From CAZVIK01 sp964627045 (GTDB lineage: Bacteria > Acidobacteriota > Terriglobia > Bryobacterales > Bryobacteraceae): a stretch of 5,639 nucleotides of DNA. The notes beneath the pieces are model-generated. The model worked only from the letters and a program-made list of their open reading frames with translations, ran no database searches and was not told the DNA's origin. The translations under genes and the position numbers were made by a program. How positions within the stretch are numbered: the stretch's first letter is position 1; each line of letters starts with the position of its first letter. This document shows, in pieces, positions 1 through 5,639 of this stretch. The DNA is taken from positions 1-5,639 of the forward strand of contig CAZVIK010000238.1 of NCBI GenBank assembly GCA_964627045.1, in the 5' to 3' direction.

Positions 1-1163
1 GCCGAATGCCACTCGGAGTCCAGCAGGCGAGGCAACACGTAGTAGAAGGCGCCGAACATCATCATCGAGAAAAACGCGTACACGCCCAAGTGGGCGTGCG
101 CGATGGTGTAGTGCGTGAAGTGATTGACCTCGTTCACCGTGCGCAGGCTGGTAATCGAGCCCTGAACGCTGACGGCGGTGTAGCACATGGCGCCGCACAC
201 CACGAAGCGCAGCGTCGGGCTGGATTTCAGCTTGTCGAAGTGCCCCACCATGGTGAGGTGATGGTTCACGGCCACGGTGGCCACCGGGATGAACATCATC
301 ACGCTGCCCACGATTCCCACCGTCACCAGCCACGCGGGCAACGGGCCGCCGATCAGGTGGTGCGTGCCTGCCCAGTTATAAAAGATCGCCAGCGTCCAGA
401 AGCCGAGAAGCGAAAGATGATAGCTATGCACCGGCCTTCCGATGACTTTGGGGATCAGGTAGTACGCCGTCGCCAGGCCGATCGGCGTGAACCACAATCC
501 CAGCACGTTGTGCGCGAACCACCAGTTCGCCGCGGCCTTGGACACCCCCGTGACGGCCGGCGTAAAAACTAACGCAATGGCGAGGGTGTAGAGGAACGGG
601 AACCAGAACACCGCCCCGAACAGGTACCACTGTGAAACGTAGGTGTGGGTCACCTGCCGTCCGGCCAACATCTTCACGGTCGCCGCAATCAGCACCAACA
701 CGCAAAACGCGTAAAACCCCAACGTGGCGGGAGGCATTTCCAGCCATTCCACGCTGGTGCCGTAGCCGGCGAGAACCGCCACGGTTCCGTAGGCCACGGC
801 CACGTTCCAGACGATGGCGGTAATGGGCAATAACCGCGGGAAAGGCAGGCGCACGCGGCACAACCGCGCCTCCAGCCAAAGCAGCGTCCCAACGCCGGCC
901 ATGGAACCCCATCCGTAGATGACCGTCAGGAGATGCGCGGGGCGGATGCGCCCGAAGGTGAGCCACTCCCATTCGGTCAGAAATCCGGGAGAGTGCATCT
1001 TGATGGACGCGATAATGGCAAGCAACGAACCGGCCAGTAGCCAGAACACGGCGCTGGTGTAGTACCAGACAACGGTGCGACGCGCTGAGCGGTCGATCTG
1101 GACGCGCGTCAGGCGTTCCTGGAGTTCATCGGGGGGCATCGCGGGTTGGGCTAAGGCTGACAA
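1..1163 (-). CDS. ccoN: cbb3-type cytochrome c oxidase subunit I (partial, 3' end outside window)
   Basis: Catalytic heme-copper subunit of a cbb3-type terminal oxidase in the inner membrane; it reduces O2 to water with electrons from c-type cytochromes. I translated 387 codons without a stop; the C-terminus lies beyond the left edge. Numbered from the TTG start, the low-spin heme b ligands are H77 (in GRIRPAH) and H358. The CuB ligands are H218 (in WWFAHN) and H268/H269 (in WAGTHH). The high-spin heme ligand is H356 (in TIAHAH). Y262, six residues before H268, matches the tyrosine that cross-links to a CuB histidine in cbb3 enzymes; NorB-type NO reductases lack it. Hydrophobic helices alternate throughout, the first at about 31-53. 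The TTG at 1163 is preferred because GGAG lies 7 nt upstream; the in-frame ATG at 1139 has no good site, and an ATG at 1220 is less likely. The gene overlaps the upstream ccoS-like frame, suggesting coupled translation. Two canonical positions differ: GTHH replaces GPHH, and Q334 stands where canonical CcoN has Glu. Confidence 0.93.
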   Translation of the reverse strand, partial: MSALAQPAMPPDELQERLTRVQIDRSARRTVVWYYTSAVFWLLAGSLLAIIASIKMHSPGFLTEWEWLTFGRIRPAHLLTVIYGWGSMAGVGTLLWLEARLCRVRLPFPRLLPITAIVWNVAVAYGTVAVLAGYGTSVEWLEMPPATLGFYAFCVLVLIAATVKMLAGRQVTHTYVSQWYLFGAVFWFPFLYTLAIALVFTPAVTGVSKAAANWWFAHNVLGLWFTPIGLATAYYLIPKVIGRPVHSYHLSLLGFWTLAIFYNWAGTHHLIGGPLPAWLVTVGIVGSVMMFIPVATVAVNHHLTMVGHFDKLKSSPTLRFVVCGAMCYTAVSVQGSITSLRTVNEVNHFTHYTIAHAHLGVYAFFSMMMFGAFYYVLPRLLDSEWHS

Positions 1164-1356
1164 TGGGGGTCTCCAGGAGAATCGGACGGCGAGGGGGACA
1201 GCGTGGAATCGGTGATGCATCCGTCGGGTTCCTCGTCGTCAAAGATGCTGGCGGCGCCGCGGCCTGTCCTGATCGGATGGCCCAGCCCAGAGCCCAGATG
1301 GCCGTGGCCCCAAACACGATCGCGACCCCGAGCTCGGCAATGTAGGCGACGGTCAT
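1151..1356 (-). CDS. ccoS: CcoS-like cbb3 oxidase assembly protein with apparent -1 frameshift
   Basis: CcoS is a small single-helix inner-membrane protein needed to mature cbb3 oxidase, and it is often encoded beside ccoN or the copper ATPase gene ccoI. The ATG at 1356 opens a frame with one hydrophobic helix (residues about 4-26) ending in WAIRSGQ, which matches the end of the CcoS helix (W-A-x-x-SGQ). In that frame the rest (LTTRNPTDAS...) looks random and runs to a stop at 1126, giving 76 aa. In the -1 frame, from about 1264 onwards, the sequence reads GRGAASIFDDEEPDG and ends at TAG 1151. The acidic SIFDDEEP segment fits the ILFDD/SIFD-type tail expected of CcoS. Joined, the product is about 68 aa, a normal size. 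The junction lies in a GC-only run near 1251-1264, so it may be a sequencing or assembly error, a real mutation or, least likely, recoding. A GAGGA at 1372-1376 is 15 nt from the ATG, rather far for a ribosome binding site. The call rests on motifs and on adjacency to ccoN. Confidence 0.68.
1171..1174 (-). promoter_or_regulatory. Ribosome binding site of ccoN (GGAG)
   Basis: On the minus strand GGAG is followed by 7 nt and then TTG at 1163, in frame with ccoN. This is ideal Shine-Dalgarno spacing. The first in-frame ATG after it (1139) is 31 nt from this site and has no purine-rich motif of its own. The site therefore decides the start. It lies inside the end of the ccoS-like coding sequence. 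Confidence 0.65.
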
Positions 1357-1395
1357 ATGCGGGCCCGTTAGTCCTCTTTTATACACGAAAAGGGG

Positions 1396-1435
1396 CCGGG
1401 AAGACACTCCCCCCGCCGGCGAAGGTGTTTCCCGG
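1396..1435 (-). terminator. Imperfect hairpin followed by CCCCTTTT between receptor gene and ccoS
   Basis: Arms CCGGGAA (1396-1402) and TTCCCGG (1429-1435) pair over 7 bp. After a single bulged base at 1403 the pairing continues with ACAC (1404-1407) against GTGT (1425-1428). The 17-nt loop contains the small palindrome CGCCGGCG. Read on the minus strand, the stem is followed by CCCCTTTT (1395-1388), a weak U-tract. It may be a second, leaky terminator for the receptor transcript or a leader element of the ccoS-ccoN unit. The structure is visible; the function is inferred. Confidence 0.4.
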
Positions 1436-1475
1436 TTGAAGGAAGGCAGTTTGGTGTTTCTTGAATGCGGAAATG

Positions 1476-1510
1476 CGCGGGGGCATGCTGGTGAGACGCA
1501 CACCCCCGCG
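1476..1510 (-). terminator. Strong GC-rich hairpin 16 nt after the receptor stop codon
   Basis: CGCGGGGG (1476-1483) and CCCCCGCG (1503-1510) are perfect inverted copies. Inside them 1486-1488 (TGC) pairs with 1498-1500 (GCA), joined by two positions that are G-U wobbles only in the minus-strand transcript (C-A mismatches on the other strand). The result is a 13-bp stem with a 9-nt loop in the receptor mRNA. Only CATTTCC follows, so it lacks a true U-tract. It fits a 3'-end stabiliser or non-canonical terminator of the receptor gene. Confidence 0.5.
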
Positions 1511-1526
1511 GGGTCCCAGACGGAGG

Positions 1527-4500
1527 CTAGAAGTAGAACTTCGCCGCAAGCTGAATCGTGCGCGGGTTGCGCACAGTGTTCAGCGCGCCGAAGCCAAATC
1601 GGTTGGTTGCACTGGGCAGGTTGGAAATCGCGCCCGTGGTCGCGTTGAATTGCGGGGTGAAGTTAAACGTACTCCACTGGGTGTGATTCCAGGTGTTGTA
1701 CGTCTCAAACCGCAACTGGAAGTAGCGCTGATCGTCGCCGCCCACCGGAATCTTCTTGAACAGCGAAAGATCCCAGTTGTTCACGCCGGGACCCCGGAAC
1801 GGACGAACCGCCGATTCCATGCCCAGGCTGCCCTTGACCGCCGGCGCAAAGCAGGAGGGATCGATGAACGCCTCCAGCGTCCGGTCGCCGGGCGACTTGT
1901 TCGGATTGCAGGTGATCATCGGACGCGGCGACCAGCCTTCCGAACCGGTGATCCGCCGGTTCAGCGTAGTCGCGCCCACGCCCTGAACGGTGTAGCTGCC
2001 GACGGCGCTAACCGATGTTCCTCCGCCCACAACGTACGGCGCACCCGAGGTCAGGCTGGTGATTCCCGAAACCTGCCAGTTGTTGAGCAACAGCTTGAAC
2101 ACCGGGTGGTCCAGCGCGCCGCCGTCGCGGGCGAAGCGGGGCATGTTGTAGATGTAGTTCACAACGAGCGACTGGGTGCGGTCGAAATGGAGCAGGCCGT
2201 AATCGGCCTGACGGTGGTACAGCGGGTGCCCTGAATACTGGAAGTCGGTATCCGTTCCCATCGCCTTGCTCCAGGTGTAGTTGACGCCGATGGTCAGATC
2301 CTTCGCCATGCGGCGGTTGGCTGAGACCTGGAGGGCGTTGTAGTTGGTGTTGCTGCCGAAGGTGGCGATGAAGCCGCCACCGCCGAGGCCGGATTGCGCC
2401 ACGGCCGTTCCGCCGCCGGCATAGCCGGTATAGGGACGCAGGAAGTCCACCGGCATGGCGTTGTCACCGTTCAGGTTGGTCGCCTTGGTCGGATCCTGAT
2501 TGGCCGGCTGCCAGGCACTGCCGAAGGGCGCCTCGTTGAACGGGTAGCGCGCCAGGCCGTGACGAGTCATGGTGCCGACGTAGCCGACGTCCAAGAGGAA
2601 CTTGAGCGGCAATTCACGCTGCACGCTCACGTTGTAGTTGTAGACCCGAGGAAGCGTGCCGTCCACCGACAGCCCCGCCACGTTCAACGGGAACAGAGTG
2701 CCCGAAGCCGAGGCGACGTTGCTCAGGTTTCCGTAGTAGATCTTCGGCGTGACCAGGCCGGGCGGATAGGAGATCTGCGCAAAGATCATGTTGCCCTGAA
2801 TGCGCTCGTAGAATACGCCGCCGCCCATGCGCACCACGGTCTTGCCGTCCGGGCCGGCCGGGGTCCAGGCCAAGCCGAACCTCGGACCCATTTTGACACC
2901 GGGACTCTTGATCATTCCGCGCTCGACTCCGTTCACGCCTCCGACCACCATCCCGTTGAAGGGATCGCCGGAGTTGGGAACGATCGCGCCGATCAGCGCC
3001 GCCGGTTCGTTCGCGCCCGTGAGGGGGTTATAGGCTCTCCGCGCGCCGTTGACCAGGACGGGTTGATACAACTTCACCCGCTTGGCGTTATCGTAGTTGC
3101 CCAGCCGCAGGCTGGAAACCTGGTTCTTTTCGTCGTACCACGGCTGGATAACGCTGAAGCGCACGCCGAAGTCGATGCTCAAGTTCGGCAGGACCTTCCA
3201 GTTGTCCTGCGCGTACCATTCGTAGGTCTGGTAGCGGTAGTAGCCCTTGCGGTAGGTGTTGGACTGCTCGAAGGTCTTGTAGTTGCCGAGCAGCGCGTTG
3301 GAGTACGCCCAGCCGGTATCGCCGGGGTTTGAGGAATCGCGGCTGAAGTCGATGCGGCCGCTATTGACGATGGTGCCGGTCTGGCGCTTGAAGCTGGTGT
3401 CGATGAATAGCCCGAACTTGAGTGTGTGGTTGGCCAAGACTTTGGCGACGTTATCGGTCCAGTTCACGCTCGGGTTCTCGTTGTCATAGGGCATGCCGGC
3501 AACGTAAATGGTCGGCGAGTTTGAACCGACGTCCCAGGTCATGTTGGGAACCATGCCAAATGGGTCTGCGTTCGGGTAAAGCATCGGCAGCGTGATGCCT
3601 GCGTTTTTCCGGAGGTACTTGCTGTCCTCCTGCGGACGGTTGGGCAGCCAGTTGCGCGTGTTGCCGTAGCTAAACTCATTGGTCAGCGTCGGCGTGATAA
3701 TCGTGGTCAACGTGCCGGAACCGGAGAGCGCTCCGTTCGGCGCGTAAAACGGCGAGATGCCGATGTTGTTGTTCACGTTCAGTCCGCCGGCCTGGTAGGT
3801 CACCCGCTTCTGGCGGACGATCCGGGCGAAGGCCTTCCAGTTGGGCGAGATGTTCCAGTCGCCGCGGAAGATCATGTCGTCAATCTTCCGGCTGCCTTCG
3901 AACTCATACTGATAGTTGTAGGTGTAATCCACTCCCAAACGGTTGGGCAGCGGGAAGAAGTTCAACAGTTGCTGGCCGTACTGGTTGATGCGGCCCAGAG
4001 GGATCTGATTGCCCGGGAACGCGACACCCGTGGTCGGATCTTTTATGACCACAGCCTTGCCGTTTTCCTGCGTGGCAGCGAAGTTCCCGGCACGTTCTTC
4101 GGCGGTCGGCACCAGCCTGTTGGTGAGGGCGTCGAAAAGCCGCGGCCGCTGGAACTCGAAGTTGGTGAAGAAGAACAGCTTGTCTTTGCTGGAGTTGAAC
4201 TTCCCGGGCATGTAAACCGGCCCGCCGATGTTGAAGCCCTGCGTGCGATTCCGGTTTCGGCCGCGAGCTCGGCCGTTGTAGTTGTTCAGCCAGGAATTGG
4301 CGTTCATCCACTCGTTCTGGAGGAACAGGTAGGCCCCGCCGTGGAAATCGCGCGTACCGCTCTTGGTCACGACCGTGATGTTGGCGCCGGCCGCGCGTCC
4401 GAATTCCGCCTGCTGGCCATTGGTGAGCACCTTGAACTCGGAAATCAGGTCGCTGTTCAGGCGCATCAAGCCGGTTCCGTTATTGCCCGTGTCCATGGTG

Positions 4501-5075
4501 GAAATGCCGTCCACCATGAGCGCGTTCTGGTCCGTGCGCAGCCCGTTGGCGTTGTTCGTATCAGGGTTGAATCCGGCGACGGTCTTTAGCAAGTCGGTGA
4601 AGTTCCGGCCCGAGGAGGCCAGGTCGACGATCTGGCTGCTCGTGATCACGCCGGAACGCTCCGCGCTGACCGTCTGGAGGGTGACCGAACTGGCTTCAAC
4701 GGTGATCGATTCGCCCACTGATCCAAGTTCCAGGCGAATCGTCGGCAAGCCGACGCGGTCCTGGGCGAATACGGAGATGTCTGTCTTTGTGTACTTCTTA
4801 AACCCGGCCTTCTCCACAGTCACCGTATAGGTGCCGGGCGGGACCGGAGTGATCACGAAGGCCCCCTCCGCGCTGGATTCAAGCACGCGGAAGGTTGCGC
4901 CTTGCGCCTGGTTGATCATCGTAACCGTGGCACCGGGCACAACGGCCCCTTGGCCGTCCTGAATGACGCCGCTGACGACGCCAGAACTCTGTTGCGCCCA
5001 CCCGGGAGAGAGGCACAACAGACAAATGGCGACGAGAAAGCCCACTCGCGCCGCCCCTGCTGCTCTTGTTTTCAT
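1527..5075 (-). CDS. TonB-dependent receptor with N-terminal carboxypeptidase regulatory-like domain
   Basis: Outer-membrane beta-barrel receptor of 1,182 residues, the usual size for Acidobacteriota Oar-like TonB-dependent transporters. Substrate unknown. The signal peptide is residues 1-27 (positive MKTRAAGAAR, hydrophobic core, likely cut after GWA). Residues about 32-115 form a carboxypeptidase regulatory-like (Ig-fold) domain: SGVVSGVIQDGQGAVVPGATV, then GAFVITPVPPGTYTVTVEKAGFKK. The plug domain covers roughly 140-245, with GRNFTDLLKTVAGFNP, LMVDGIS and AEFGRAAGANITVVTKSGT. The remainder is aromatic-rich barrel ending in LAAKFYF; the terminal Phe fits the Bam-recognised beta-signal. The mature part has only two cysteines, C1056 and C1075, a possible disulfide. 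No TonB box is obvious. The open frame extends to 5378, but the ATG at 5075 is chosen because AGAGGAG lies 8 nt upstream and a signal peptide starts exactly there. It is probably a single transcription unit, bounded downstream by hairpins. Confidence 0.94.
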   Translation of the reverse strand: MKTRAAGAARVGFLVAICLLCLSPGWAQQSSGVVSGVIQDGQGAVVPGATVTMINQAQGATFRVLESSAEGAFVITPVPPGTYTVTVEKAGFKKYTKTDISVFAQDRVGLPTIRLELGSVGESITVEASSVTLQTVSAERSGVITSSQIVDLASSGRNFTDLLKTVAGFNPDTNNANGLRTDQNALMVDGISTMDTGNNGTGLMRLNSDLISEFKVLTNGQQAEFGRAAGANITVVTKSGTRDFHGGAYLFLQNEWMNANSWLNNYNGRARGRNRNRTQGFNIGGPVYMPGKFNSSKDKLFFFTNFEFQRPRLFDALTNRLVPTAEERAGNFAATQENGKAVVIKDPTTGVAFPGNQIPLGRINQYGQQLLNFFPLPNRLGVDYTYNYQYEFEGSRKIDDMIFRGDWNISPNWKAFARIVRQKRVTYQAGGLNVNNNIGISPFYAPNGALSGSGTLTTIITPTLTNEFSYGNTRNWLPNRPQEDSKYLRKNAGITLPMLYPNADPFGMVPNMTWDVGSNSPTIYVAGMPYDNENPSVNWTDNVAKVLANHTLKFGLFIDTSFKRQTGTIVNSGRIDFSRDSSNPGDTGWAYSNALLGNYKTFEQSNTYRKGYYRYQTYEWYAQDNWKVLPNLSIDFGVRFSVIQPWYDEKNQVSSLRLGNYDNAKRVKLYQPVLVNGARRAYNPLTGANEPAALIGAIVPNSGDPFNGMVVGGVNGVERGMIKSPGVKMGPRFGLAWTPAGPDGKTVVRMGGGVFYERIQGNMIFAQISYPPGLVTPKIYYGNLSNVASASGTLFPLNVAGLSVDGTLPRVYNYNVSVQRELPLKFLLDVGYVGTMTRHGLARYPFNEAPFGSAWQPANQDPTKATNLNGDNAMPVDFLRPYTGYAGGGTAVAQSGLGGGGFIATFGSNTNYNALQVSANRRMAKDLTIGVNYTWSKAMGTDTDFQYSGHPLYHRQADYGLLHFDRTQSLVVNYIYNMPRFARDGGALDHPVFKLLLNNWQVSGITSLTSGAPYVVGGGTSVSAVGSYTVQGVGATTLNRRITGSEGWSPRPMITCNPNKSPGDRTLEAFIDPSCFAPAVKGSLGMESAVRPFRGPGVNNWDLSLFKKIPVGGDDQRYFQLRFETYNTWNHTQWSTFNFTPQFNATTGAISNLPSATNRFGFGALNTVRNPRTIQLAAKFYF

Positions 5076-5083
5076 TCGGTTGG

Positions 5084-5090
5084 CTCCTCT
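5084..5090 (-). promoter_or_regulatory. Ribosome binding site of the TonB-dependent receptor (AGAGGAG)
   Basis: On the minus strand AGAGGAG ends 8 nt before the ATG at 5075. It is a near-consensus Shine-Dalgarno site. It fixes the start at the signal-peptide methionine and excludes the upstream methionines of the same open frame. Confidence 0.85.
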
Positions 5091-5238
5091 TTGATCTGGT
5101 CTTCCTACCCCACCTTGGCCTCTGGGTACCGGCATGAGACTACGCACGATAATCCAACGAAAAGCATTGCTGCACCCGGCGCCGGAGCGGGCACGTTCGA
5201 GTTCGCGAGACTGCATGATCCACCCGGAAGCTGCTATA

Positions 5239-5256
5239 TTCTTGACCTTCTTGACC
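5239..5256. repeat. Two perfect tandem copies of TTCTTGACC (GGTCAAGAA on minus)
   Basis: Copies lie at 5239-5247 and 5248-5256 with no gap, about 165 bp upstream of the receptor start. A 9-bp spacing is just under one helical turn, so two protein subunits could bind side by side on nearly the same face. The repeat could be an activator or repressor site, or a chance duplication. Each copy also contains TTGACC, a -35-like hexamer on the plus strand, but no good -10 follows. Confidence 0.55.
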
Positions 5257-5286
5257 TGGGAGTAAAGCAGGTTAAGGATACGCGCC

Positions 5287-5297
5287 GGTGAGTCACC
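5287..5297. promoter_or_regulatory. Perfect 11-bp palindrome GGTGA-G-TCACC, operator-like
   Basis: GGTGA (5287-5291) and TCACC (5293-5297) are exact inverted copies around one central base. The stem is too tight to form an RNA hairpin, so if functional it would be a DNA site for a dimeric regulator. It lies about 30 bp from the tandem TTCTTGACC repeat and about 210 bp from the receptor start. The function is inferred from symmetry only. Confidence 0.3.
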
Positions 5298-5317
5298 TGA
5301 GGAATGCGTACAATCCG

Positions 5318-5350
5318 CCCGAACGCTTCGGGAATAATGCCCCTTTGGGG
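5318..5350. repeat. Two adjacent small hairpins
   Basis: CCCGAA (5318-5323) and TTCGGG (5327-5332) form a 6-bp stem with a 3-nt loop. Seven bases further on, CCCC (5340-5343) and GGGG (5347-5350) form a 4-bp stem with loop TTT. Neither is followed by a T-run on either strand, so they do not look like standard terminators. They could be chance symmetry in GC-rich DNA. Confidence 0.35.
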
Positions 5351-5461
5351 ATGGATCTTGGTCCTTGCCCCGGCACAAGTGTTACTGCGGCACCCTGATG
5401 AATTCCTGGATTCGAGATCCTGTTTTCGGGAGACCGCGCGGGTGCGCGCGCCGACGCCGCA

Positions 5462-5497
5462 ACGTGGCTCGAAACCACGTCGCGGGCCTTCGACGTG
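5462..5497. repeat. Overlapping, mutually exclusive hairpins sharing one arm
   Basis: ACGTGG (5462-5467) can pair with CCACGT (5475-5480) across the 7-nt loop CTCGAAA. CACGTCG (5476-5482) can instead pair with CGACGTG (5491-5497) across an 8-nt loop. The shared arm at 5476-5480 means only one can form. This resembles a switch, but the stems are short and no flanking gene is established, so the function is unknown. Confidence 0.35.
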
Positions 5498-5603
5498 TAA
5501 GCATTCCGTCTCCGGCCTACCCGCCGCCACCGTCGCGGTCCACGGCCGTTGCACGATCCGGGAAGCGGAACTCCAGCAATTGTATGAAGTGGGAGGGGCG
5601 GTC

Positions 5604-5639
5604 ATGCCAACCAAGCAACCGCATGAACAGGCGGTCCCG
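5604..5639 (+). CDS. Possible start of a divergent gene cut by the window edge
   Basis: ATG at 5604 follows GGAGG (5592-5596) at a spacing of 7 nt, a strong Shine-Dalgarno arrangement. It opens 12 codons (MPTKQPHEQAVP) to the edge. The peptide is polar and unrecognisable. The same frame is open back to an ATG at 5304, but that longer reading has no good ribosome binding site and implausible composition. If real, the gene is transcribed away from the receptor. Nothing can be said about its function. Confidence 0.35.
   Translation, partial: MPTKQPHEQAVP

Larger units (their letters stand above)
5076..5603. other. Intergenic region upstream of the receptor gene, no convincing gene
   Basis: About 530 bp between the receptor start and a possible plus-strand start at 5604. 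Frames stay open here on both strands: on minus as an extension of the receptor frame and in 5234-5614, and on plus from the ATG at 5304 to the edge. Their translations are rich in Arg, Ser and Pro, lack recognisable motifs and have no good ribosome binding site, so I treat them as open by base composition. The region holds a tandem repeat, an 11-bp palindrome and small hairpins, listed separately, which is what a regulatory region would carry. I could not identify a convincing -35/-10 pair for the receptor. Confidence 0.5.

Noticed and set aside
6..572. 188-aa plus-strand open frame at the left edge
   Set aside because: It lies opposite the ccoN segment that carries the CuB and heme ligands. 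Its His/Arg-rich translation is an antisense shadow.
1..1163. Nitric oxide reductase NorB as an alternative identity for the oxidase subunit
   Set aside because: The tyrosine six residues before the HH pair, the EWLTFGR-RP-H segment and the neighbouring ccoS all fit cbb3 oxidase rather than NorB.
1378..1383. TATAAA on the minus strand as a -10 box for ccoS-ccoN
   Set aside because: No acceptable -35 hexamer lies at 16-18 bp, and the implied transcription start would fall in the only candidate ribosome binding site.
1461..2234. 257-aa plus-strand open frame spanning the receptor's 3' end and the gap
   Set aside because: It is antisense to the conserved barrel C-terminus and has no recognisable motif or plausible start signal.
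2394..3332. 312-aa plus-strand open frame inside the receptor gene
   Set aside because: It is antisense to a clear receptor, rich in His, Arg, Val and Gly with no domain, signal or ribosome binding site. It is open because of the GC-rich codon pattern of the real gene.
5076..5378. N-terminal extension of the receptor frame to the ATG at 5378
   Set aside because: The extra 101 residues show no domain and would bury the signal peptide. A strong Shine-Dalgarno site supports the ATG at 5075.
5385..5490. tmRNA- or tRNA-like sequence (CTGGATTCGA near 5406; T-arm-like CGTGG/CCACG at 5461-5479)
   Set aside because: No matching acceptor stem, anticodon arm or downstream T-arm at the needed distance could be found, so the likeness is limited to short motifs.
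5304..5639. Plus-strand frame open for 112 codons from the ATG at 5304 to the window edge
   Set aside because: The translation is Arg/Ser/Pro-rich without motifs, and GAGG is only 2 nt from the ATG, too close. A minus-strand frame is equally open here. Only the 5604 start has a good site.

Overview
This is a high-GC bacterial window. The best guess is Acidobacteriota (Bryobacter/Solibacter-like). The main reason is a 1,182-residue outer-membrane receptor of the carboxypeptidase-regulatory-domain plus TonB-dependent barrel type, a family greatly expanded in that phylum; the cbb3-like oxidase next to it also fits. This assignment is inference from protein style, not a database match.

All three confidently recognised genes read on the minus strand. 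From right to left they are: (1) the receptor, 5075 to 1527, with a signal peptide and a strong Shine-Dalgarno site; (2) a 170-bp gap holding two hairpins in the receptor's 3' untranslated region; (3) a small ccoS-like cbb3 oxidase assembly gene, 1356 to 1151, which appears to carry a -1 frameshift; (4) ccoN, the catalytic subunit of a cbb3-type cytochrome c oxidase, starting at a TTG at 1163 inside the end of ccoS and running off the left edge. ccoS and ccoN look translationally coupled: the ribosome binding site of ccoN lies in ccoS and the two overlap. The receptor is probably a separate transcription unit.

The right end (5076-5639) is mostly non-coding. It holds the receptor's upstream region, with a 9-bp tandem repeat, an 11-bp palindrome and several small hairpins. 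At the extreme edge a plus-strand ATG at 5604 follows a good Shine-Dalgarno site and may begin a divergent gene, but only 12 codons are visible.

Functionally, ccoN would reduce O2 in the inner membrane as a terminal oxidase and CcoS would help mature it. The receptor is an outer-membrane transporter or adhesin-like protein of unknown substrate, with no evident metabolic link to the oxidase. I see no clearly new system. The most useful observations are the split ccoS frame, the divergent CcoN sequence (Gln where canonical CcoN has a conserved Glu), the likely TTG start of ccoN, and the hairpin-rich gaps.
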